Of a DNA stretch of 64,000 nucleotides, positions 10,222 through 21,203 are shown piece after piece. A model generated the notes under the pieces. That model had not been told where the DNA came from, did no database searches, and was given only the letters and a program-made list of their open reading frames with translations. Origin of the DNA: Ulota crispa. Lineage: Eukaryota > Streptophyta > Bryopsida > Orthotrichales > Orthotrichaceae. The translations under genes and the position numbers were made by a program. The stretch covers positions 18,076,483-18,140,482 of the forward strand of contig OY987249.1 of assembly GCA_963920765.1 (NCBI GenBank). Direction: 5' to 3'. Position 1 is the first letter of the stretch. Each line of letters starts with the position of its first letter.

Positions 10222-10624
10222 AGGTAGAAGCACCCAAATGTGACACTTACCGCAGATGTGGTAATTGGGAGGGTCTCCTGAGAATCTAATGGCATGGGCT
10301 TGTTAAAAAATGGATACAAATGCAAGGAAAATGGTTTCTGGAATTTTTTGAGATTGTACAAATAAATTATGAATTGTTGAAGACAACTCCCTAGGCTTAC
10401 CTATTGTAGACACTAGACCTCTAAAAAAGTGACAACAACAAGACCATGTCATGCGCACGTCACACCCAATCAAAAAGTGCTACCTACACAATTTCTATTC
10501 CCTTATGTCGACTTGCGTGTCTTGTTTGGGTGCATTTGTGTCTTGTTTAGGTGCAAATTTGTCTACTTAGGTTTAATTTTAGATGTCAAAGAATGGCTGA
10601 TGTTGCAATTGGGTGCTCCTACCT
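10222..10624. mobile_element. TA-flanked MITE, family C copy 3
   Basis: Inverted ends AGGTAGAAGCACCCAAATG and CATTTGGGTGCTCCTACCT-like sequence are flanked by TA (10220-10221 and 10625-10626). Relatives with ends AGTAGGAGCACCCATAAGC are at 12852-13165 and 46296-46599. Its right TA is shared with the next element. Confidence 0.72.
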
Positions 10625-10626
10625 TA

Positions 10627-11036
10627 GGGTAGTACGCTCAAAAACCGCCCATCTAAGGGTTCATCCCTCTTTTTCATGGTCTTCCGTGGATGGAAGGATT
10701 TTTAGTTCATTTTTCAAACAAAGAGAAATAGATGCTCAATGCAACACAAATCGTTTCATATTTTTTGAAGCATTTTTGAGTTACTTAGGAATTCTCAAAG
10801 TGCATGTGTCATAGGTACCTATAATTAACCTTAGACCTTCCAAGAACCGTTCACTTGCAAGTTGTGAACAGATTTGAGAAAGCAGGGAGAATGATTGGCT
10901 CTTGCAATTAAAAACAAATTTTCTTTTGTACATTCAATGAGTTGTAAGAGGCTAATGTAAGAACCACCAGTGCACCATTTCACAACAAGCTACTGAATGG
11001 TTCAAAATGAGCAAACAATTTTTGAGCTTACTACCT
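10627..11036 (+). mobile_element. TA-flanked MITE, family D copy 1
   Basis: A 410-bp element with ends GGGTAGTACGCTCAAAAAC and GAGCTTACTACCT, between TA at 10625-10626 and TA at 11037-11038. A near-identical 410-bp copy lies inverted at 15344-15753. The high similarity of the two copies indicates recent activity. The right TA is embedded in the TTAA that starts the next element. Confidence 0.85.
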
Positions 11037-11953
11037 TAATCCTTTAAAGACCACACACATTTTCACAAAATCCATTAGAAACCACGGTAGTAAACTTGGA
11101 TGTGCGTTTGAATCAATTATGGACCCAATTTCAATAATCCAACCATACAAATGAGAAGTAGACCTTGTTTACTATAAAGCATCAAAATCTCAATTAGATC
11201 TTCCGTTGGAGATGAAATATTATAATGATTGAGTGAGTTGTAGGCAGGAACTCTCTAGTTTTCATGCTTGTGTGGTTTTGGATCTTATTGCTTCATACAA
11301 GCTTTGCTTGAGAAGAGCCTTATATTTCTAGAAATATGGGTTTCCCACCTTTCTAATGAGACTAGTTTCACACAAAATGGATAAAAATAGCAATCACAAG
11401 GTGTAGCTAAGTGGATAAAAGGGTCAAAAATCCCACTTTCTTTGCTACCCAAAAGTATTTTTACAAGAAACTTGATAAATGCTATGGAAAATCCAATTGG
11501 TGAAAACAATAAAGAATTGGCCTTAAATGTAGGACAAATTTTTTAAAGATGAAATGATAGCATCATTTCAATAGATCTTCAAATACTACAATTATACTAC
11601 TACTGTATTGGAAACCAATACAAGCATATTTCTTGACCAATCTGAATTTTTTTAGGATGGCATAATTGATATTTGGCATTCTTCTTGGATGTTTGATGTA
11701 TTGTGTTGTTGCTTTGATCCATCTTTGACCAAATATGAATACGTGTTTTGAGGCCATGCCGTATAAACACCATTATTTATGAACTCACATACCCGATTCC
11801 ATTGTTATTTTTTTGGTTGGATGCAAAATTCTAGTGATCACAAGCATTCTTCAAGACTAGTTTCCAAATTGTTGAGCGATTTTTCTCTATATGCCAAAAA
11901 CCAAAACCACTCTGCTGAACCAAAATATGGTTCGGTGGTCTCTAAAGGGTTAA
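11036..11953 (-). mobile_element. piggyBac-like MITE, family H copy 1
   Basis: TTAA at 11036-11039 and 11950-11953, with ends TCCTTTAAAGACCACAC and GGTGGTCTCTAAAGGG. The full length matches the inverse of 52327-53242 (916 bp against 918 bp). The end nearest 11953 adds an inner palindrome of the form ACCAAAATATGGT. Non-coding. Confidence 0.85.
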
Positions 11954-12851
11954 TACCCGGAGCAATTCAAGCCCGTATGGCCGCAGTATGATTGCTACAG
12001 CAGTGCTGCTACATTTCAGAGCCTAGAGTCTGATATTTACTGAAGGTGTAAAGTGTAAACCCCCCCTCCCCCCAAAGCGCCTTTGGGTCAGTCATTTATG
12101 AAAACTGAAGATAAGCCTTGTTCATATCTTGTCCTGTACTTATTACTAATCCACACACAAGCCATCATTTCAAAATTTGTTGATTATGGTACTCTTTTTG
12201 TTCATAAAGACGGAGATTGACGCCTTTGTTTGAGTACCTTTGTAGTTAGTATGCAAGTCAAACTGACCATGTGTGTGGGACTGTGGGTAGACTATTATAT
12301 TATTTATATATACATATACACCATTATTTCCTAAATTAGCACTTATAGTAAGAATAACCTTTGTGACAATTGACAACCAATGTATGGACATACAAGGCTC
12401 ACTTGTTTGGGTTTTTTATGGAGTGGGTAACAAGCAATGCATGCAAGTAAGGGAGATGGATATAATCATCCACACGTGCACATTCATTCATACTATCAGC
12501 TAATATTTAGCAACTGTCATCCAGATTTTTTGTGCACCTTCTGTTTTTTAAAGAGGGATTTTGCAGTTCCATTCATGTTTCACCCAATTAATTTAGTGTT
12601 CAGGCAGTCAGTTTCAAAGTGCAGTAAAATTTTGGCAACATAAAAAATTGATGATCTTATTTTTACACCTGGGTGTAATGGCAATTGGGGGATTATCTGA
12701 CCCAGTAGTTGGGACCAGCTTGCAAACCAAGTTAGAGAAGCAGGACCGTTGAAGTGTGAACCACTCCCATTAGACAACATATGGACAAAGGTTTGTTATC
12801 AATATACTGTTTTTGTTTTCCTAAGCTTTTGATATAAAGATACACAATATA
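11954..12851. other. No gene seen
   Basis: AT-rich spacer with a short C-rich run near 12060-12075. Frames are short and unrelated to known families, and no terminal repeats were found. Confidence 0.5.
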
Positions 12852-13165
12852 AAGTAGGAGCACCCATAAACTTCAAACTAAGGGTTTTGAACATGATGAC
12901 TATTAATAAACAACTAGCAAATTATAGGATTCTATTAGGACCAGGAAAATAATCAGTTTGCACTTTCAAATGTATTATTTGGATACTGTGAGAATAAGTT
13001 ATGAATTTTTAAAAAGAAAACTGCCATTGCACTCATAACCACTTTTAAGAATTCATGTTCACATGTTGTACATTCTTGTCATTGCATTTATTCACTTCCA
13101 CATATTTTTCAAGATTTCAAAAGTGACGGTTATGGGGACACTGACGCTTATGAGTGCTCTTACCT
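12852..13165. mobile_element. TA-flanked MITE, family C copy 1
   Basis: Begins AAGTAGGAGCACCCATAAAC and ends GACGCTTATGAGTGCTCTTACCT, between TA at 12850-12851 and TA at 13166-13167. It is homologous along its length to 46296-46599. Non-coding. Confidence 0.78.
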
Positions 13166-13298
13166 TATGCGCAATGTGTTCAAAAACATTGTAACACATA
13201 ATCACAACTCTAGGGGCCAACTTTCATCCTGCATCGAAATATGAGCATTGTCAAAAAGTATGATGGTAAACAATGAAGATGAAAACTGAAAATGGTAC

Positions 13299-13420
13299 CA
13301 CTACAAGGAAACCATGGTCAAATTTGCAAAAAGTTGACCAAGATTGTGACTTATATATTGTAGATTAGGTCACAATCTTGGTCAACTTTTTGTAGATTCG
13401 ACCATGGTTTCCTTGTAGTG
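13299..13420. mobile_element. CACTA-type mini-hairpin (family E copy 1)
   Basis: A 122-bp near-perfect palindrome starting CACTACAAGGAAACCATGG and ending in its complement, CCATGGTTTCCTTGTAGTG. The arms continue inward with an AAAAGTTGACCAAGATTGTGAC-like stretch around a short loop. The terminal CACTACAAG is the CACTA superfamily signature. Flanking trinucleotides are TAC and TAT, an imperfect duplication. Too small to encode anything. Confidence 0.82.
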
Positions 13421-13531
13421 TATTTTAGCAAGTTCTTTGCAAGAAACAACAAGAGTTTTTGGGATTGTAGATTTTTGAGGTTAATAAATGTTGGTCTTTG
13501 TAACCAGTTCCAATGCAATATGAAATTAGGG

Positions 13532-13903
13532 TTAACCCTCAAATGTCCCATGGGGATAGTAGATAAGTTGCCATATAATTGGCATTTGTTACTAACAAGA
13601 AGTTTTGATTTGGGATCTCAATGCAAATAACTCACTAAAATCACATTGATTTATATTCCAACATTTTTGTAAACCCCTAAAGAATGTTGTTGTATTGTAT
13701 ATGCTCTCGTGTGTTATATATGGATGGAGTGTTTGGGTAGCGCATAAATCCTAGTGGAGATGTAAATTTTAAGCCAAGACACAAACATACTACTTGTCAA
13801 TTGGGATTTTTTGGGGATTTTATGACATTTGTAATAAAGCTATTTCTTAGTACTAAATGGTCCTTGTATGATTACAACCAACACATTTGGTAGGCAACAT
13901 CCT
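13532..13903. mobile_element. piggyBac-like MITE, family J copy 1 (right end missing)
   Basis: TTAA at 13532-13535 followed by CCCTCAAATGTCCCATGGGG. The first 130 bp or so matches the complete family J copy at 45865-46098. The closing inverted end is not found before the next element starts at 13904, so it is truncated. Confidence 0.55.
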
Positions 13904-14656
13904 TTAAACCTTGAGCGCCTCAACAATGGGATCCTATTGAGCATGATACCAAAGGTTTGTTTGAGGCACTAGATTTACTTTTTTGATCATTTTATAAACT
14001 ACAATTATGAAAAGCATTTAAGTTATCCATGCCAATGGGATAATGGGGAGGAAAGCCAAATGTTGTACAAGTGCTGCAAGAGATTTGATTGGGTGAAACA
14101 CCATACTAGGTGTTGTGGCAAGCAATGGCTACAATCGGTCAATAGCCCTTGCAAGCTTCCTTGTGTGTGCTTTGCGGTAGCAGGAAATTTGATGGCAAAG
14201 GTTCAAGCATGTCTTAGACCCTTATTATGGCAACCGTCACCAATTGTGCCAGTCATTGTTTTCTGTGCAATAGCATTTTGAAGCCCTAAAACTTGACATA
14301 AAAAGAAGTACAATTTTCAATCATTTACAAGTGTATACATTCACATCTAATCTTGCACCCCACAAAATTTAAAATGGGTCAGGGGCTTATAGAATTTGTA
14401 AAAATCATCAGGTAGCAACTACCTACCAAAAAATGAGATTTTACCATCACATGTTGTTTGATCAAATGCTATAATCTCCCATCTCCCATGGTCGATTGTT
14501 TGCAAAATTTCCAAGCCATTTTCTAAGTAGGTGTACCACTATTTTCAATGGTTACTTTTTGTGAAGCATCCAATTGACTAAGATAAGATGCATCAAAGTT
14601 ATAGGTCTCCCAAAACCCTGATTTTGTTGAAAATGACCTGGACGCTTAGGGGTTAA
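13904..14656. mobile_element. piggyBac-like MITE, family I copy 1
   Basis: TTAA at 13904-13907 and 14653-14656, with ends ACCTTGAGCGCCTC and GGACGCTTAGGGG. It matches 27883-28644 throughout. Both copies contain a short plus-strand open frame with the shared string CKLPCVCF, but no recognisable domain, so I do not call a gene. Confidence 0.82.
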
Positions 14657-15343
14657 GGGTTAAGGTTAGGTGGGTTCCATTGAGCACATCCATTATCGAT
14701 TTCCCATGTGCTGGTCTTTTAGGCCATGTGGGGTCACAGGAACGCTTCCCCACAGGCCCACATCAATCAAAACATTAAACCATTTCCGCTGATAAAAAAC
14801 TAATTCCGATGGTTAGGTAATTAAACAATATTAGTTGTGATACGATCCTACCAGCAACATCTGAAGAATGGCACCGAGAGTAGCTGTAACTTACATATTG
14901 AATGCAAAGAACGATTTGATTCCCCTTGGGAAGTGCTGAGGCTTGCTTTGCCATTGTTAATTACCAGAATTCAGGTTTTGGTCTGTAAGGTGGTCCTGCC
15001 ACAATGCCGTGCATTCAAAGCCGAACTAAAGCCGAAGAGAGATCATATCTCCACAATCTGCACATCTCCAAACCACGACAACGGGCAGTTAAGCCAAACG
15101 AAAAAAGGAGCAAAAAAAAAGGAAGGTAGAGGGAGAGAGAGAGAAAGACCACCAATTCACACTGCATTTGGTCAACATATATTAGAATATGGAGAAAATC
15201 CCCACTAAACTCCAGAGAAAATACCATTTTCTCTGGCTTGAATATAAATTGGTTAAGCACATGATACCGGGGCCACACAGGCCAAAACAGCAGGTTTGAA
15301 ACAGATGAAGAAGCAGCTTGTATTTTTGGAAACCTGGGTGATA
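14657..15343. other. No gene seen
   Basis: A spacer of moderate GC content. Opposite-strand frames at 14837-15208 and 15015-15383 overlap each other and resemble nothing known. A purine-rich GA stretch lies at about 15105-15150. Confidence 0.45.
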
Positions 15344-15753
15344 AGGTAGTACGCTCGAAAACTATTCGCTCATTTTGAACCATTCAGTAGCTTGTTGTGA
15401 AATGGTGCACTGGTGGTTCTTACATTAGCCTCTTACAACTCATTGAATGTACAAAAGAAAATTTGTTTTTAATTGCAAGAGCCAATCATTCTCCCTGCTT
15501 TCTCAAATCTGTTCACAACTTGCAAGTGAACGGTTCTTGGAAGGTCTAAGGTTAATTATAGGTACCTATGACACATGCACTTTGAGAATTCCTAAGTAAC
15601 TCAAAAATGCTTCAAAAAATATGAAACGACCTGTGTTGCATTGAGCATCTATTTCTCTTTGTTTGAAAAATGAACTAAAGATCCTTCCATCCACGGAAGA
15701 CCATGAAAAAGAGAGATGAGCCCTTAGATGGGCAGTTTTCGAGCGTACTACCT
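15344..15753 (-). mobile_element. TA-flanked MITE, family D copy 2
   Basis: A 410-bp element with ends AGGTAGTACGCTCGAAAAC and GTTTTCGAGCGTACTACCT, flanked by TA (15342-15343 and 15754-15755). It is almost identical to 10627-11036 in inverted orientation. Intact ends and near-identity mark it as one of the youngest elements here. Confidence 0.88.
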
Positions 15754-15971
15754 TAATGGCTTTTTCAAAGTTTCACTCATTGTTTTACTAAAGATTACTT
15801 TTCCACCATTCTATGGTAGGAGATTTGAGATGTTGGTTTGTTAACTCTCAAAAGAGTCAATTTTGAACAAATCGAAAAAGTGGGTGTAGAAAATTAAAGA
15901 ATCTACTTTTACTCATAGAAGTAAACAATGTCACCTTTTTGTACAAAATGTTGTTTTGAAACGCCAATTTA

Positions 15972-16301
15972 GAGCATCTCCCCTTATCTGACATTTCTTT
16001 GTGTTAGAGACACTTTTGGATGAAAAGGAGATTGTTGATGCTCAAATCTGTCAAACAATTCCCTCCTACACTACAAACTTTCCATTTTCATTGTGCATAG
16101 CAACTTTGGCAAATGCTATTTTTTTTCAATTGAGTAAGCCATGATACAAAATCTATCTACTTTTTCAAACAAGAAGGCTTCTCATTGGTTGAACACTAAA
16201 CTGTCAAGTTGCACAAGTGGAAGAAATTGCAGATGAACATGAGAAACAAGAGTTGTAGCATTTCCTTCGAATAAACTCCTGCTAGTGTGGTAGAGATGCT
16301 C
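15972..16301. mobile_element. Harbinger-like MITE, family G copy 1
   Basis: GAGCATCTCC at the left and AGAGATGCTC at the right form inverted ends, flanked by TTA (15969-15971 and 16302-16304). About 330 bp, non-coding. The right TTA also opens the next element. Confidence 0.8.
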
Positions 16302-16304
16302 TTA

Positions 16305-17309
16305 GAGCGTTTCCTGCCACTTGCCAAATGAAGCCCCTAGAAATTAGGTTTGGAGGGGACGGGAGCAGCAAGTAGCGCAACATGGCGTGAAGTTCCCCTA
16401 CAATCCAGCGTGTAGTCTCTACAATAGCCCGATAGTAGCGCCAAGGAGCCCTTCCATCCTAATTTTCTTGCTTCTACTTCTTGAACATCACAGAGGCCGT
16501 GAAGGTGGCATGTAGTAAGCTAAAATTTGACGTGAAAGTGGCTAAGCCTAAAAGGTCCCGCTCTTGCACATCAATGAGTTCAATGCTGTTGGAAACTTGA
16601 AGAGCAAAAGCCATTGTCGTGATGTAAATCATAGCATATGGTAAAAATAAGTAAAGTCATTAGATCATAGTATGTGTAAGGTATTGTACTCTTTTCCCTT
16701 CATTTACAATTTTATCCTTGATTAGTAAGGTTTTTCCGGATAAGATTTTGATGAGGCAACAACCTTTTAGAAATGTTAGTTAACTGGAGTTCTTTAGAGT
16801 TTATTTAAAAAGGGATTCGTAAACCAATGGTCTAAAAGGATTTTACTTTGGAGTTTATTTTAGGTAAAGTATTTTATAGACCTATGGTAGAGGAGAACCT
16901 TTTACTATATATTTTCTCTCTTTAGTATATAGATGAAACCCTATTTGGAAGAGGGTGTCTTGTCTTGTATTCTTTTGAGACCAATTCCTATTTGATATTT
17001 AATATATATTTGTGTTCTGAGACCATTGTTCTTAGAAACCAATTATTATTTGATATGTATTTTTGTTTGTTGAAACCAAAATATATTTTTGTATACCTTA
17101 GTTTACATTTTCATGTGTTTTGTTCTCTTATGTTTTGATTATTTTGGAGAGTTATTTTGATAGTGATTGTGTGCATACTGTCTCTCGCTCGATTCTCTGA
17201 GACAGTCGCAATCAGACACCCCGAGTGTTCCCAAAACGTGCTCCTCTCTACCTGACACCATTACGAGTTCTACGCAAAGGGCTCATTTGGCGGGTGGCAC
17301 AAGATGCTC
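16305..17309. mobile_element. Harbinger-like element, family G copy 2 (long)
   Basis: Begins GAGCGTTTCCTGCC immediately after the TTA that closes copy 1 and ends AAGATGCTC before TTA at 17310-17312. The first 300 bp resembles the left part of 19876-21200 (GCGTGAAGTTC..CCTA and GCTA..AATTTGACG blocks). A GC-rich front part and AT-rich rear part suggest a further insertion or a composite. No transposase frame is visible. Confidence 0.6.
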
Positions 17310-17312
17310 TTA

Positions 17313-18788
17313 CTTTGGTGTGGCCCGGCCTTGAGAGAGCAAAAAAATCACCACATTCTGTATGGGAATATCCACGGTGAGAGGCTAGGAATGAGGGGAA
17401 TTTATAATCTGGGGTGCATAACTGTGACCGTGGACCCAACTTTCGAGAAAGGAAAGGATGATTGGGTACTGGGAATGGGGACATGACTAGACGGAGTGGG
17501 GGGGGAACGAGGCCAAACCAAAATATAATTTTGGACGGAACCTTCCCGAGGGCCGGACATGATAAAGTTTTATTCATCCAGAGGCAGTGGCGCGCTTGGG
17601 CAAAATGAGGGGCTGCCCACTTGCCACTGGGGGCCCCCACATTAATGGCAGCTAAACGAAACCACACACTGCGTTTGGCACCAAGCAAGCTAAAACTTGA
17701 CTATAATTAAATGCCGCCGTCGTGGGTCGGAACCTCCTTAATCTGTCAGGGAACCTAGGGAACTTGGGGAACGGGAGAAACTGTATGCTCCCGTGCGGAG
17801 CGTTGAGGGCATGTGCGGGACTTGAGCGGTGCGGAGCGACGATCCCAGGGTGGGGAACGGCTGCCCTTTGGATCTACCCCAACGTGTCAGCTATCACCGT
17901 GTTGGAATTTGTGTCCCAAAAGGAGAAGTGGGTGGAGAAAATTAGAATGATTCCATGGCTTGGCAAATCAGGCTGTTTTTAGCCCCCCTTCATTCCCAGC
18001 TGGGTTCACTATTGGTTTCGCTGCCCAGCCCATCCCAGCCCTGCCCTGCCCTGCCCGGCCCTGCCAGGGTTGGTTACTGGTTGACGGTTACTCAGCCACT
18101 GTAGCCATTTTCCTGGTCATGGGACTCTTCACATTCAGACCTCCTCCTGCTCATGTGGTTTCCCTATTCTCCGCTCCATGGTCAGTCTGTACTAGAAACC
18201 GGCATTTCTTCCTGCCTTACAGATGATCAGCATCCTTTGCATCGTGCCTCTACAAACCATTTCTTTTTCATATAAATCAACAGTAGCTTAGGCTGGCCGA
18301 AAAAAAACAACAACAAAAAAACTTTAAAAGTGGCATGATTTAAACAGCATTTGTATCAGTTCGTGTGTCATTTCCAATGTACACTTGTGGTACATTTGAC
18401 GTAATCACAGTCTCAGAGAAGCAGGTTTGTAGAATGAACTCTCTCTTTCTCATTGACAATACACATGCATCAGGCTCGGTTCAGACTAGCGAATCTCTAA
18501 CCTCATTGTTTGAAATATCATTTTTGTCCACTGAAGTGTTCACACTTAGGGTTTGTGTAGTACCTTGCCATGTCACCAATCAATATAGCCACGTCAGTGG
18601 ACAAGATAGTGAAATTTTGGAGCTTGCGATGAGGGTGGCTCCAAATTTGTCTTGTAAACGAACACTCATGCTTTGTAGCAACTTGCTTCTCCAGCACTCT
18701 TGGATTACGTGGAAATGCTCTGGAGGATGAAAGACCATACAGAGTGCCACTTTTTGTGTTTCATCCGGCTGCTGGTTTGAACTAGGCA
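17313..18788. other. GC-richer island, no identifiable gene
   Basis: Higher GC than the window average, with a CCCTG pentamer run near 18035-18065. Frames on both strands (17688-17248 minus, 17722-18226 plus, 18365-18730 plus) are open for 80-146 codons, but none shows a domain or matches a neighbour. It could hold a host gene fragment or an old element interior; I see nothing decisive. Confidence 0.4.
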
Positions 18789-18791
18789 TTA

Positions 18792-19094
18792 GGGCATCTC
18801 CAATGGTGGTTCAAACATGCTCAAAGTGGATGAAAAGTGTTGATGCCCCTCTCAAAACCCTCTCAAGACACTTTGTCCTACCGTGTCTAGCAAGGGCCCT
18901 TTAAGACATTATTCATCTTAAGTTTAGTGAACTTTATCCTCTACTTTCCTTGATAAGTGGTCAATTGATTATTTGTGGGGCATGTTGGAGTGCAAGGCCA
19001 CCTTTTTGAAGAACATTAGTGAATATTGAGGGGCTTGAGGGCTGGCCAAAACATATGGAAAACTTTGAAAGAGCCAAGACCGGTGAAGATGCTC
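18792..19094. mobile_element. Harbinger-like MITE, family G copy 4
   Basis: Left end GGGCATCTCCAATGGTGGTTC after TTA (18789-18791), right end ACCGGTGAAGATGCTC. The same sequence lies inverted at 60444-60754, where both TTAs are intact. Here the right-hand triplet is ACA, so one flank has mutated. Confidence 0.72.
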
Positions 19095-19872
19095 ACAAGA
19101 AGAAACCAACCTTCAAAGGCAATGAATGGGGAGAGCCAAAAAATAATAGAAAATTAACTGCACGAAATGTGCAAAAAACCGATTGAAATCTAAATAAATT
19201 TGCTAAAAACCAACTAATTTTAAAAAAAAATCCAATTATAGTGTAGATATGTGGTGAATAGCCAATGTATCCACTGAAAAAACCGGATGAAAATGAGAAA
19301 TGTAAAAAGCTCAAATTCTCCCCGCACACTGTTCGGACTTCGGAGGCCACTGTGCAAACCCCAGATATTTCTCCTGCATGCAACAAGGGGGTGGAGGAGG
19401 GAAAATATCTTGCACTGACATTTACTACCAAGCTTCGAAGCCCCAAATGAACAGGACCCGCACATTTGGCTGGTGGAACATCTACCAATATAGCTCGCGT
19501 GACGAGGCGCTGACCTGACACCGACGCGCCCCGGCACAAACAGGGGAGGAGTGCACTGTTAGGCGCTGAAAATAGGAGAGTCAACATCCAGGCTGGTTTG
19601 GCGGGGGAGTTCCAGAATCCAGATGATTATTCCGGGATGGAAGCTAAGCTGCGGCAGGGTGGGGCAGGTCACAGGTGGAGGTGGAGGTTCTCCGCAGTTC
19701 ACACATGTCTGGAACTGCGGCACACCTGTAGTCCTGTACACGTACAGTCACTACAGTATGATCATTTTCTGTAGTCGCCTCGGAGCCTTTTTGGTCGTGG
19801 AACTTCCTCGGTGACGCGTCGTGCATCTTCAGGATTCTGCCATTCCGCAAGCCCCCCCCTCCCCCCCGCCTG
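19095..19872. other. GC-rich island with CpGs, no identifiable gene
   Basis: From about 19320 to 19870 the DNA is GC-rich and retains many CpG dinucleotides, unlike the surrounding repeats, ending in a C-run at 19852-19867. A minus-strand frame at 19587-19093 is long but mostly low-complexity (Phe/Ser-rich) and overlaps other frames. It could be a promoter-proximal host segment or a former element interior. Confidence 0.4.
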
Positions 19873-20215
19873 TTAGAGCATCTCCTGCAGCACGACCTGG
19901 AAAAAATGAGGTTTCATGGGAAGAATGACGCAAATCTGTAAGGCAAGGCTTGAAGTTCTCCTATAGCCCTGAAGATCTCAGGGAGTGTACCTGCATTACA
20001 ACAAATTGCACAAGTACACTGGCTATGAAGTGGGGTTGTGCCTAAACAATGCATGAAGAGTGCTTCAAGGGACCTTGAAGGGGGTTTGGAGGAAGCTAGA
20101 ATTTGACGGGAAGGAGCTCTCACCGTGAAGGCCCTGCGCATGTACAAGGACGCTTCTAGTGCTATTGGGGACTTAAAATGCAAAAGCCGTTACGGCTAGG
20201 GAACGCGGGGCTATT

Positions 20216-21181
20216 TTAACCCCTAAATGCCCAAGGCACCCAAATTGGGTGTCCAAAAAACTTCAGAAAACTTTGAAACCATGTTGAAGGTATGGATTTC
20301 ATCATTTTCAAGTTTTTTTTCTTGGAAAAGTTGCATGCTGCTTCACCGTTCAAATTCAATTTCCCCCATATGCTTCACCGTTCAAATTCAATTTCCTCCA
20401 TATCTTATTCCATTTTTTTTTGGTGGAAGGTTAACTACAAGCATACATTTTGTGACATGAATAATGTTGTGAATAGTGTCATGAATAGTGACGTGAATAG
20501 TGACATGAATAGTGTCACAAAGCCTATGAGAAGTTGCCACATTGAAAAGGTGGGCATCAAGTTGAGCAAAAGGTGAAGATTTCCTTTGGACACTCCCTTG
20601 GGCAATAAGGGCCTTTTTATTAAAATTTTGACAGCTAACAAAATCTAAAAGTGCTTTTGGACTAATTTCACTTGGAATGTCTTTGTTATATAAATTAGGA
20701 TCCTTTCACCATTGAATATTCTTTCATTCATAATGATTTTTGGTCAATAATTGAAGCCAAAAATTTCTTTGTATTAGACGGTTGCGTTTTGACAATTGCA
20801 TTGCAGGCTCATTTGTGAAATTGTGGTCATGGATTTGGAAGGGGGGTCGTTGGTATTGAAGTAACAACAAATACTAAAGCATCTTGAATGATTGTTTTCC
20901 AATTTTGTATCCAAAAGTTGCCAATTTGCATTAGAAGTTTTGGGCAGCTCCAAAAAAAGCAAAAAATTTCATACTCACCATCTTTCAGTCGCAAATATCT
21001 TAAAATTCACGGGACCATTTTGGATTCTTTTTGGGTAGTGCCATCTAGAAGCCTTGAAGTTCAAGATTCAACGGTTACAATTTTGTTTTGATGTTTAATA
21101 ATGATCTTACAAGGACAATTCAAAATCTTAAAAACTGCCTTCCAAAAACAAGAAAAACACCCTTGGGCATTTAGGGGTTAA
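20216..21181. mobile_element. piggyBac-like MITE nested in family G
   Basis: TTAA at 20216-20219 and 21178-21181 encloses ends CCCCTAAATGCCCAAGG and CCTTGGGCATTTAGGGG, an excellent inverted repeat. The first 45 bp resembles family B (CACCCAAATTGGGTGT), but the 966-bp body differs. It contains a short tandem repeat at 20455-20519. Confidence 0.9.
20455..20519. repeat. 12-bp minisatellite (GAATAGTGACAT)n
   Basis: About five units of GAATAGTG(A/T)C(A/G)T lie in tandem inside the nested piggyBac-like MITE. Confidence 0.8.
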
Positions 21182-21203
21182 CGTGCTGCAAGAGATGCTC
21201 TTA

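Larger units (their letters stand above)
19876..21200. mobile_element. Harbinger-like element, family G copy 3, with nested piggyBac MITE
   Basis: GAGCATCTCCTGCAG starts after TTA (19873-19875) and CTGCAAGAGATGCTC ends before TTA (21201-21203). The inverted ends are long and well kept. A TTAA element at 20216-21181 occupies its right part; without it the host element would be about 360 bp. Non-coding. Confidence 0.82.

Noticed and set aside
17248-17688. A 146-codon minus-strand frame.
   Set aside because: It runs from the end of a Harbinger-like element into GC-rich DNA and resembles no family; likely chance in a GC-rich stretch.
19093-19587. A 164-codon minus-strand frame that might be a membrane protein.
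   Set aside because: Phe/Ser-rich, with overlapping long frames in other registers and no start context, domain or homologous copy.
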